A DNA stretch of 64,000 nt from Rugamonas rubra. Lineage in GTDB: Bacteria; Pseudomonadota; Gammaproteobacteria; Burkholderiales; Burkholderiaceae_D. Position 1 is the stretch's first letter, and each line of letters opens with the position of its first letter. Shown here in pieces: positions 46,021 to 55,505 of this stretch. Under the pieces are notes generated by a model that saw only the letters and a list, made by a program, of their open reading frames with translations, was not told the origin of the DNA and did not search any database. Where the stretch lies: the NCBI RefSeq assembly GCF_900114705.1, contig NZ_FOTW01000016.1:62001-126000 (forward strand). The letters run 5' to 3'. The position numbers and the translations under genes are program-made.

Positions 46021-48144
46021 ATGCCGCGCCGGCTGAGCCGCTGGGCGGCGCGCGCCCTGGACCTGGCGCGCGCCGGCCGGGGCCGGCCGCTGGCCGCCGC
46101 GCTGGCGCTGCCGCTGGCGGCGGCGCTGGCCTGGCCGGACGACGGCGCGATGCCGGCGTTGCGGCTGGCCCTGTTCGACGCCTACCAACTGCTGCTGCCG
46201 CGCCAGCGTCTGTCCGGGCCGGTGCAGATCGTCGCCGTGGACGAGGCGGCGTTGATGCGCTACGGCCAGTGGCCGTGGCCGCGCACGCGCTTGGCCGAGC
46301 TGATCGACGCGGCGGCGGCGCAACGGCCGCTGGCCATCGGCCTGGACCTGCTGATGCCGGAGGCCGACGCCTCCTCGCCGGAAGCCTTGGCGGCGCGGCT
46401 GGCGCCCGGCGCGCTGCGCGACGGCCTGGCGGCGCTGCCGTCCAACGACCAGGCGCTGGCCGCCGCCATGCGGCGCGCGCCGGTGGTGCTGGCGGTCGCC
46501 GGCTTCGACTACGCCGCCGCCGGCAGCCGCGACGTGCTGCGCGCCTGGCCGGTGCGGCTGACCATGGCAGGCGCCGCCTTGGGCGCGCTGCCGCCGCACG
46601 TGCCGCGCTATCCGCGCGCGCTGGGCAGCCTGCAGCTGCTGCAGGCGGCCGCCAGCGGCCAGGGCCTGGTGTCGGCCGATCTGGAGAAGGGCGTGGTGCG
46701 GCGCGTGCCGCTGCTGGGCGCGGTCGGCGGCACGCTGGTGCCGGGGCTGTCGCTGGAGCTGCTGCGGGTGGCCACCGGCGCCGACGCCGTCGAGATCCAC
46801 GCCGGACCCGACGGCGTGCGCGCCATCGCGGTGGGCGACCTGCGGGTGGCGACCCGGGCCGACGGCGCGGTATGGGTCAACTATTCAGCGCCGGCGCCGC
46901 AGCGCTACATCTCGGCGCTGGACCTGATGCAGGGCCGCTTGGCGCCGGACGCGCTGCGCGACAAGATCGTCATCGTCGCGTTGACCGGCCTTGGCCTGGC
47001 CGACTACAAGACCAACGCGCGCGGCGATCTGCTGCCCGGCGTGGACGTGCACGCCCAGCTGATCGAGAGCTTTTTCGACGGCGCCCAGTTGCGCCGGCCC
47101 GCCGCCATGCGCTGGGCCGAGGCGCTGTGCTTCGCCCTGCTGGCCGGCGGCCTGGTCTGGCTGCTGCCGCGCCTGCGCCTGCTGCGCGCGCTGCCGCTCA
47201 GCGCGGCGCTGGCCGGCCTGCTGTTCGGCGCCGGCCTGGCGCTGTTCCGCGCCGGCCTGCTGTTCGACGCCGCCGGCGTGGCCGGCGCGCTGGGGCTGGT
47301 CTGCCTGAGCCTGTGGGCCAACCTGTTCGGCGCGGCGGTGCGCGCGCGGCACGGCAGCGAGCGGGCCTTGCGCGTCGCGCGCGAGGCGGCGGCCACGCTG
47401 GCCGGCGAGTTGAACGCGGCGCGGCGCATCCAGATGGCCAGCCTGCCGCAGGCGGCCAGCGCCTTCCCCGGCGAGACCCGCTTCGCGCTGGACGCGCTGT
47501 TGGAGCCGGCGCGCGAGGTGGGCGGCGACCTGTACGACTTCTTCATGCTGGACCGGCGCCGCCTGTTCTTCCTGCTCGGCGACGTCTCCGGCAAGGGCCT
47601 GCCGGCCAGCCTGTTCATGGTGGTGGCCAAGGCCTTGTCGAAGAGCGTGGCGCTGCGCGGCGAGGCGGGCATGGCGGCCATCATCTACCAGGCCAACCGC
47701 GAGCTGCTGCGCGAGAACCCGGAGAGCCTGTTCGTCACCTGCGTGGCCGCCATCCTCGACGCCGACAGCGGCGAGCTTGTGCTGTGCAACGCCGGCCACG
47801 ACGCGCCCCGGCTGCTGTCCGGCGCTGCGGTCGAGCGCCTGCGCGGCGCCGACGGGCCGCCCTTGTGCGTCATCGAGGACTTCGACTACCCGGTGCAGCG
47901 CTACCAGCTGCGGCCCGGCGACTGCCTGTGCCTGAACACCGACGGCGTCACCGAGGCGATGGACGCGGCCGGCCGGGTGTACGGCAATGTGCGCTTGGAT
48001 AGCCTGTTGGCCGGGCGGGGCGGCGCGAGCCCGGCGGAGGTGGTGCGCGCCGTGCGCGAGGACGTGCGCGCGCATGTGGGCGCGGCCGAGCCGTCGGACG
48101 ATTTGGCGCTGTTGGTGTTGCGCTGGAACGGACCTGCCGCTTAG
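46021..48144 (+). CDS. CHASE2-sensor PP2C (SpoIIE/RsbU-type) phosphatase
   Basis: A 707-residue membrane phosphatase. Residues 45-360 are an extracytoplasmic CHASE2 sensor (VQIVAVDEAALMRYGQWPWP, GLDLLMPEAD, YKTNARGDLLPGVDVHAQLI). About three helices follow (365-440), then a short coil and a PP2C domain (465-705) with metal-binding Asp503 in GGDLYD and Asp521 in GDVSGKGLPASLFM, and CNAGHDAP plus LNTDGVTEAMD. It is expected to dephosphorylate the STAS protein encoded 970 bases upstream when its sensor is triggered. The operon order is STAS-MBL-phosphatase. Confidence 0.9.
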   Translation: MPRRLSRWAARALDLARAGRGRPLAAALALPLAAALAWPDDGAMPALRLALFDAYQLLLPRQRLSGPVQIVAVDEAALMRYGQWPWPRTRLAELIDAAAAQRPLAIGLDLLMPEADASSPEALAARLAPGALRDGLAALPSNDQALAAAMRRAPVVLAVAGFDYAAAGSRDVLRAWPVRLTMAGAALGALPPHVPRYPRALGSLQLLQAAASGQGLVSADLEKGVVRRVPLLGAVGGTLVPGLSLELLRVATGADAVEIHAGPDGVRAIAVGDLRVATRADGAVWVNYSAPAPQRYISALDLMQGRLAPDALRDKIVIVALTGLGLADYKTNARGDLLPGVDVHAQLIESFFDGAQLRRPAAMRWAEALCFALLAGGLVWLLPRLRLLRALPLSAALAGLLFGAGLALFRAGLLFDAAGVAGALGLVCLSLWANLFGAAVRARHGSERALRVAREAAATLAGELNAARRIQMASLPQAASAFPGETRFALDALLEPAREVGGDLYDFFMLDRRRLFFLLGDVSGKGLPASLFMVVAKALSKSVALRGEAGMAAIIYQANRELLRENPESLFVTCVAAILDADSGELVLCNAGHDAPRLLSGAAVERLRGADGPPLCVIEDFDYPVQRYQLRPGDCLCLNTDGVTEAMDAAGRVYGNVRLDSLLAGRGGASPAEVVRAVREDVRAHVGAAEPSDDLALLVLRWNGPAA

Positions 48145-48160
48145 CCCGGCGCGGCGCGGC

Positions 48161-48757
48161 TCAGCGCACGCGGATTTCCACCCGGCGGTTGCGCGGCTCG
48201 GCGACGCGGTCGCGGGTCGGCACCAGCGGCTCACGCTCGCCGCGCCCGCTGGCGCTGATGCTGTCGGCGGCGATGCCCACCTCCACCAGTATCTGCTTGA
48301 CCGCCAGCGCGCGCTTGAGCGACAGCTCGTCGTTGTAGGCGCTGGTGTCGACGGTGTCGGTGTGGCCAATGACGACGATCTCCGGCGCCGGCCGCCTCGC
48401 CAGCTCCAGCTTGATCTGCTCCAGCCGGGCGAGCGATTCCGGCACCAGCGCCTCGGTGGCCGTGTCGAAGTAGAGCAGGAAGACGGCGGCGCGCTGCGGC
48501 AGCGCGGCCAGCGTGGCGGCGTAGCGCTGCTGGACGGCGCCGGCCGTCTCGCTGGCGGTGCTGACGGCGCCGTCGCGGCCGATGGCCACGCTCAGGTAGG
48601 GCTGGTCCAGCACGGTTTGGCCGGCGGCCGTGACGATGACGACGGCGCTGGCGCGGCCGTCCTGGCTGGGCAGCAGCACCACGCGCTCGCTCGGCGCGCG
48701 TTGCGACTGCGCCAGCGCGGCCAGCGCGCAGACGATCCAGATCAGCGCCGCACCCAT
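48161..48757 (-). CDS. OmpA-family C-terminal domain protein
   Basis: A protein of about 198 residues with an N-terminal anchor helix (MGAALIWIVCALAALA) and a C-terminal OmpA-like peptidoglycan-binding domain: IVVIGHTDTVDTSAYNDELS, then RALAVKQILVEVGI and ASGRGEREPLVPT with RNRRVEIRV. The start one base after the fecR stop was chosen; an in-frame ATG 21 bases upstream is equally possible, and neither has a good ribosome site. It forms an operon with the FecR gene and converges on the CHASE2-PP2C gene. Confidence 0.85.
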   Translation of the reverse strand: MGAALIWIVCALAALAQSQRAPSERVVLLPSQDGRASAVVIVTAAGQTVLDQPYLSVAIGRDGAVSTASETAGAVQQRYAATLAALPQRAAVFLLYFDTATEALVPESLARLEQIKLELARRPAPEIVVIGHTDTVDTSAYNDELSLKRALAVKQILVEVGIAADSISASGRGEREPLVPTRDRVAEPRNRRVEIRVR

Positions 48758-48758
48758 G

Positions 48759-49217
48759 CTAGGGCTGGCCCGCGCCAACGTCGATCAGGAACTCGGTGCC
48801 GCGCACGCCAAGGACCGAGCTGGGGGTGCGGAACTGCACCGCGCCGGGCGACTGCTTGGACAGCTTGCCGGAGATGACGCCCATGGTGCCGCGCTTGACG
48901 GTGGCGTCCAAGCTTCCCTCGTGGGTGGTCGGGTTGAAGGCGAACTTCTCCAGCCAGACGTGGCTGTTCGGCCCCACCGACAACAGCGTCTCGTCGCGCA
49001 GCGTGACGCCGACGCTGCCGTCGGCGCCGGTGACGATGCGGTCGCTGCGCATCAAGGCGGCGCCGGGCAGGGCGGGGGACGGCTTGCCATCGCGCTCGAT
49101 GACGGCCTGGCCCTTGCTGGTCTTGACCATGCCGGCCGGGAGTTCGGCGGCCTGCGTCTGGCCGGATAGCGCGAGCAGTGTGGCGGCGGCGATGCAGATG
49201 TGGCGGAATCGGATCAT
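48759..49217 (-). CDS. Secreted FecR-domain protein
   Basis: A 152-residue exported protein with a signal peptide (ends TQAA, about residue 24) and a FecR domain: GAALMRSDRIVTGADGSVGV, TLRDETLLSVGPNSHVWLEK, RTPSSVLGVRGTEFLIDV. It lacks the transmembrane anti-sigma half of true FecR. Such stand-alone proteins often occur beside CHASE2 sensors, so a periplasmic interaction with the adjacent CHASE2-PP2C protein is plausible. The start MIRFRHICIAA follows GAGGAGA; it diverges from the HATPase gene across 40 bases. Confidence 0.87.
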   Translation of the reverse strand: MIRFRHICIAAATLLALSGQTQAAELPAGMVKTSKGQAVIERDGKPSPALPGAALMRSDRIVTGADGSVGVTLRDETLLSVGPNSHVWLEKFAFNPTTHEGSLDATVKRGTMGVISGKLSKQSPGAVQFRTPSSVLGVRGTEFLIDVGAGQP

Positions 49218-49257
49218 CGTCGTTCTCCTCGGCTGAGCATTCCGATAATATGCTCGT

Positions 49258-49710
49258 ATGAGCGGATTGGGAAACGATTTGGACCCGGACAGTGGCGCAA
49301 ACGGCACGCCGGGGCGGCGCTTTGCCGCCCGTCTGGAGCTGCTGCCGCAGCTGCAGGCCTATGTGGCCGATGTCTTGCGCGGCGCCGGTTTGGGGCCGGA
49401 GCGGGTCGGCTGCGCCGAGCTGATACTCGAGGAGCTGTTCCGCAACAGCGTGTTGCACGGCTATGCCGGCGTGGCCGACGGCGCCGTGTGGCTGGTCGCC
49501 GACGGCAGCTGCTTTTCCTTCGAAGACGCCGCGCCGCCCTTCAATCCTTTGCTCGACCCGCCGCCGCCAAGCGCGCCGGTGGCCGGGCTGGCCGCCGAGG
49601 CGCAGCCGGTCGGCGGCGTTGGGCTGCTGTTGATACGCGGCCTGGGCCGCGCCGTCTCGTATGCCCGCGTGGCAGACCGCAACCGCATCGTGGTCGACCT
49701 GGGACTTTGA
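49258..49710 (+). CDS. Serine-protein kinase/anti-sigma factor (RsbW-like HATPase)
   Basis: A 150-residue GHKL ATPase. The N-box is ELILEELFRNSVLHGYAG, the G-box region is GGVGLLLIRGLGRAVSYA, and the strand SCFSFEDAAPPFNP carries the family Asp/ATP-lid part. It would phosphorylate the STAS protein (44660-45049) and bind either it or a sigma or other target. It diverges from fecR. No sigma-factor gene is in the window, so the final output is unknown. Confidence 0.85.
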   Translation: MSGLGNDLDPDSGANGTPGRRFAARLELLPQLQAYVADVLRGAGLGPERVGCAELILEELFRNSVLHGYAGVADGAVWLVADGSCFSFEDAAPPFNPLLDPPPPSAPVAGLAAEAQPVGGVGLLLIRGLGRAVSYARVADRNRIVVDLGL

Positions 49711-50007
49711 GTGTGTTGCTGTGCATCTTGGCGCTCAATTCGACTTGATTTGACGCAGTGTAAGGATGCATTGACAAATCACTCTTGCCAGGCCATTCCA
49801 AACGTAGGCTTAAACTTCACTGTCCGCAGGCCGATGGACCATTTGGAAGCGACCGCTTGACTCAAGTTGTCTGCGCCACCAGCACTGCCCTTCTTCATTC
49901 GCTGTTGTTACTTTTTGTGATGTTCTTCCTCCAGTAAAAGTTCATGATGGCCAAGCAGCACCGAAGAGAAATCCATCTATCTGGCAAAAAATTTTGACGG
50001 AGGAAAC

Positions 50008-51450
50008 ATGTTCCACAGCATCAGGCCCTTGGGAAACCATCACTGCTGCAATACTCAGTGCCGCGTTCCCCCATCTCCCACATTAATCGCCCAACTCTAT
50101 GCCCGTTTCCTTGAACTGAAGGAAAATCGCCGAATCGACCTAGGTGCAACCTTCGAGGATTACTACCGATTCTGGCGCTCAAGCCGTCGGGGAGAAAATT
50201 TCGTCGGTTTGGACGACGGCGCTCTTGCACATGGCACCAGTACCGAGAAGCAGCTGATTGACCGCCCTTCCAAGCAGCTGAACGGCCAAATCCAGACCTT
50301 GGTACTGCTGGTAGATTTCCCCGACAAACCGCACAACGAAAATCGCAGCGCTTCGTTTTTCAAGCAGATGCTCTTCAGCCAAGGCGGCGTCTTCCCGAGC
50401 GGAAGCATGCGCGATTTCTACCGGGAAGTAAGTGGTTACGACAACGATTCCGGGAGGGGAATTGACGTGCAGGGGGAGGTTTTTGGCTGGTACAGGATGC
50501 CAAATAGCCTAGCGTCCTATGCTGACGGCAATTCAGGCATGGGAGACTCGTACCCAAGAAACGCGCAGGGGCTTGCTTACGACGCGATTACCGCCGCAAT
50601 CGCGGACGGCGTTGACTTCTCGAAGTACGACGTTCTCGGAGAAGGAATCGTGACAGCGCTGTTCATTGTCCATGCAGGCGGCGGCGCGGAAACAACGGGC
50701 AGCAGGGACGACATATGGAGCCATAAATGGATTATTCCGGATGGATTGCAAGTCACTCCGAAGATAAAGGCGCAGACCTATCTAACGGTCCCTGAAGACT
50801 GCAATATGGGGGTTTGCGCGCACGAATGGGGGCACCTAGCGGCACGCTGGGCAGATTACTATGACACAGGGCGGTCGAAATGGTCACTTTCCAACGGCCT
50901 GGGAAACTATTGCCTCATGGCATCTGGATCATGGGGGAACAACGGCCTTACGCCGTCCTATCCTAACGGGATGCTCAGGATGTTCCAAGGCTGGGTTTCT
51001 CCAGTTGAGGTAAAGAAAACAACCGAGAACATCAGGCTGACGCCGGCCGCAGAGGGTGGAGGAATTGCATTCATCCGGAATCCGCAAAGGATGTCCGGCG
51101 ACCAATACATAATCGTCGAATACCGGAGGAAAACCGGACAGGATGCATACTTGCCCGGTCAAGGCATTGCCATTTACGTGGTAGACGAAAGTATAGACAA
51201 CGTCAACGACGAAGAGGGTTTGGCCATCGAACTCATCCAGGCGGATGGGCGACGCGACCTGGCAAAAATCTTCGGCAGCGGAAACAGGGGGGACTCGAAC
51301 GACTTGTATCCTTCTCTCGGAAATGGAATGGCCGGAGAAAGCACAAAACCGCCACTGAACCTGCCCGACGGGAAATGGAGCGGGGTCGCCATAACGGTGC
51401 GAGGAATCCCGGGGGAAGACCAGATGGCGATTGACGTCGTAATGTCATAG
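50008..51450 (+). CDS. M6-type (immune inhibitor A-like) zinc metalloprotease
   Basis: A 480-residue protein with M6 metalloprotease-domain features: [31 protein letters not shown], and the zinc motif HEWGH at 272-276 followed by [25 protein letters not shown] matches the Met-turn region, and [20 protein letters not shown] the C-terminal part. No signal peptide or propeptide is obvious, so export would need another route, or it acts inside the cell. GC content is visibly lower than in the flanks, suggesting transfer. The ribosome site is GGAGGAA. The 297-base upstream gap holds no recognised feature. Confidence 0.8.
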   Translation: MFHSIRPLGNHHCCNTQCRVPPSPTLIAQLYARFLELKENRRIDLGATFEDYYRFWRSSRRGENFVGLDDGALAHGTSTEKQLIDRPSKQLNGQIQTLVLLVDFPDKPHNENRSASFFKQMLFSQGGVFPSGSMRDFYREVSGYDNDSGRGIDVQGEVFGWYRMPNSLASYADGNSGMGDSYPRNAQGLAYDAITAAIADGVDFSKYDVLGEGIVTALFIVHAGGGAETTGSRDDIWSHKWIIPDGLQVTPKIKAQTYLTVPEDCNMGVCAHEWGHLAARWADYYDTGRSKWSLSNGLGNYCLMASGSWGNNGLTPSYPNGMLRMFQGWVSPVEVKKTTENIRLTPAAEGGGIAFIRNPQRMSGDQYIIVEYRRKTGQDAYLPGQGIAIYVVDESIDNVNDEEGLAIELIQADGRRDLAKIFGSGNRGDSNDLYPSLGNGMAGESTKPPLNLPDGKWSGVAITVRGIPGEDQMAIDVVMS

Positions 51451-51594
51451 CCCGTGGCAGCGTCGCAAAAATTCAATGCCCGCCCATTTGTATGGGAAAG
51501 GCATTGAATTGGGTACATTTCTTTAGACTGTTCTAGACGTTTTAGCCCGGGTCGTCCAGAACGGGCCACACACCCGGTAGGCAGCCGCGCCAGT

Positions 51595-51741
51595 TCAGGC
51601 GGTGCGGCCGGCCAGCTTAGGCTGCTTGACGCGGGCATCCAGGCTCAGCGCGCCGGCACCGAAGGTGGCGAACTGCAACAAACCGCCGGCCATCGCCAGG
51701 TTCTTCAGCAAATGGATCAGCTGGTTCTGGTCGCCGATGGC
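51595..51741 (-). pseudogene. DoxX-family gene, C-terminal fragment
   Basis: About 48 codons ending in a stop read DQNQLIHLLKNLAMAGGLLQ, then FATFGAGALSLDAR, as in the last helix and tail of DoxX-family membrane proteins. The upstream three quarters of the gene are missing. At about 51736-51742 it runs into an unrelated regulator fragment, so this is a deletion scar. Confidence 0.65.
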
Positions 51742-51843
51742 GTGGTATGGGGCGGCATGTCCCGCCACATGGTGGCCGACGATCTGGCGCGCGGCGCGCT
51801 GGTGGCCATTGAGTTGGAGGCCAGCCCGGTGCGTGGCGCCGCC
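51736..51843 (+). pseudogene. LysR-family regulator, C-terminal fragment
   Basis: The frame reads VVWGGMSRHMVADDLARGAL, then VAIELEASPVRGAA, resembling the effector-domain end of LysR proteins (GWGGLPRHMVEDDLAxGRLV). It lacks the helix-turn-helix and most of the sensor domain, and similarity fades after position 51843. The remaining gap 51451-51962 has no other supported gene. Confidence 0.55.
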
Positions 51844-51962
51844 TTCTTGCGGGGCTGGCGCTGGTGCTTGGGCCGGGTATGCGCCGGGCGTGGGCTTTCA
51901 CAGGCGCGCGCCCATCGCATACAATGCTTGCGATCGACGACACACAACGACAGGGGCAAGCC

Positions 51963-52595
51963 ATGAGCGAATTTTCCGAAGACGTCTTCACCGAAGCGTC
52001 CAACATCGACACCAACACGCTGAACAACCTCGGCCCGCTGCGGCCGATGGCAGGCGTGTGGGAAGGTACGCGCGGCCTGGACATCAAGCCGAAGGCCGAC
52101 GGCCCGCGCAAGCAGGCCTATGTCGAGCGCATCGAGCTGCAGCCGATCGACCCGGTGACCAACGGCCCGCAGCTGTTCTACGGCCTGCGCTACCTGATCC
52201 TGATCACCAAGCCGGACCAGGTCAAGACCTACCACGAGCAGGTCGGCTACTGGCTGTGGGAACCGGCCACCAGCACGGTGATCCAGACGTTGGCGATCCC
52301 GCGCGGGCAGATCGCCATGGCCTCGGGCGTGGTGGCGGCGGACGCCAAGAGCTTCGAGCTGGTGGCGCTGCGCGAGTCGGACACCTACGGCATCCGTTCC
52401 AACCCCTTCCTGGAGTTCGGCTTCAAGACCACCGAATACCACATCAAGGTCACCATCAACGACGACGGCACCTGGGGCTACGAGGAGGACACCGTGATGC
52501 TCATTCGCGGCAAGGAGGACGAGCCCTTCCACCATGTCGACCGCAACCTGCTCAGCAAGGTCGCCGAGCCGACGCCGAATCCGATGGTGCGCTGA
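51963..52595 (+). CDS. Heme-binding beta-barrel (nitrobindin/FABP-like) protein
   Basis: A 210-residue cytoplasmic protein with the nitrobindin-like core: LRPMAGVWEGTRGLDIKPKA, then YVERIELQPIDP, WLWEPATSTVIQTLAIPRGQ and FKTTEYHIKVTINDDGTWGY. Members form a ten-strand barrel that can bind ferric heme near a C-terminal His (here FHHVDRNLLSKV). A role with nitric oxide or peroxynitrite is known for some relatives only. The start MSEFSEDVF follows a GCAAGCC region. The GNAT gene begins nine bases downstream. Confidence 0.8.
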   Translation: MSEFSEDVFTEASNIDTNTLNNLGPLRPMAGVWEGTRGLDIKPKADGPRKQAYVERIELQPIDPVTNGPQLFYGLRYLILITKPDQVKTYHEQVGYWLWEPATSTVIQTLAIPRGQIAMASGVVAADAKSFELVALRESDTYGIRSNPFLEFGFKTTEYHIKVTINDDGTWGYEEDTVMLIRGKEDEPFHHVDRNLLSKVAEPTPNPMVR

Positions 52596-52604
52596 GGAGA
52601 TAGC

Positions 52605-53075
52605 ATGGAATTGGATGTGCGACTCGCGGCGGTGACGGAGGAGAACTTCGAAGCCATCATGGACCTGCCGCTGCTCAAGCAGCAGGAGGACTACCTGGCC
52701 AGCAATGCCTATTCCATTGCCCAGGCCTCGTTCTATCCGGACTTCCAGGCCCGGGCGATCTACGCCGGGCCCGAGCTGGTCGGGTTTTTGATGTACGACC
52801 GGCAGTCCAACGACCGGGTCGGCGAATACGGTATCTATCGGTTCATGGTCGACCATCGACAGCAGGGCAAGGGCATAGGCCGGCGCGCGATGGAGCTGGT
52901 GTTGGCCGAGATCCGCGCCTGCGCCGACGTCGAACGCATCACCATTTGCTACCACCCGGAGAATCCGGTGGCCAAGGACTTCTACGCCAGCTTCGGCTTC
53001 GTCGAGGTGGGCTTGGACGACGACCACGAGATGATCGCCGAAATCTTGCCGGGCGCGGCGGGCACGAAGACATGA
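52605..53075 (+). CDS. GNAT-family N-acetyltransferase
   Basis: A 156-residue acetyltransferase. The acetyl-CoA loop is HRQQGKGIGRRAM, preceded by YGIYRFMVD and followed by ITICYHPENPVAKDFYASFG and FVEVG. The pattern resembles diamine/spermidine acetyltransferases such as BltD, but the acceptor is unknown. The ribosome site GAGGAG lies in the short gap after the beta-barrel gene, so the two are co-translated. Confidence 0.85.
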   Translation: MELDVRLAAVTEENFEAIMDLPLLKQQEDYLASNAYSIAQASFYPDFQARAIYAGPELVGFLMYDRQSNDRVGEYGIYRFMVDHRQQGKGIGRRAMELVLAEIRACADVERITICYHPENPVAKDFYASFGFVEVGLDDDHEMIAEILPGAAGTKT

Positions 53076-53100
53076 CGACGGCCGTGGTGATTGCTGAGTC

Positions 53101-53130
53101 TGTGTCCGAATGTCGGTATCCGACCCCGGG
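53101..53130. repeat. Degenerate half-copy of the GTGCCGACATTCGGACA repeat
   Basis: TGTGTCCGAATGTCGG followed by TATCCGACCCCGGGGG corresponds to one arm of the stem-loops at 16.7 and 34.3 kb with a few changes. No partner arm was found nearby. It lies in the leader between the GNAT gene and the fatty-acid oxidation gene. Confidence 0.6.
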
Positions 53131-53220
53131 GGGCGTAGAAAAAATAATACGACCGTTCTTTTATGCGGTATAGTTAGCTACTCGCATCCCCATCGACTTC
53201 ACCAATTACAAGGAAGAGAC

Positions 53221-55308
<2,088 letters not shown>

Positions 55309-55337
55309 ACCCGCAAGTAATAGTTTGAAAAATTCCA

Positions 55338-55363
55338 AGCCGCTAGCGATAGCGGCTTTTTTC
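55338..55363 (+). terminator. Rho-independent terminator after the FadJ-like gene
   Basis: An eight-base stem AGCCGCTA/TAGCGGCT with loop GCGA is followed by TTTTTT, 30 bases after the stop codon. Confidence 0.85.
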
Positions 55364-55505
55364 TTGCTAGTGTTGCGCGGATGGCGGCGGCCTTCTAACA
55401 GGCAATTGGCGAAATAAAAACGCGGTAAGATTGATTTCAGGTTCATCTTTTCGCGCATGTTCTGCGCCTTGTCAAACAGGAGCCACCCGATGAAATCCCC
55501 GCGCC

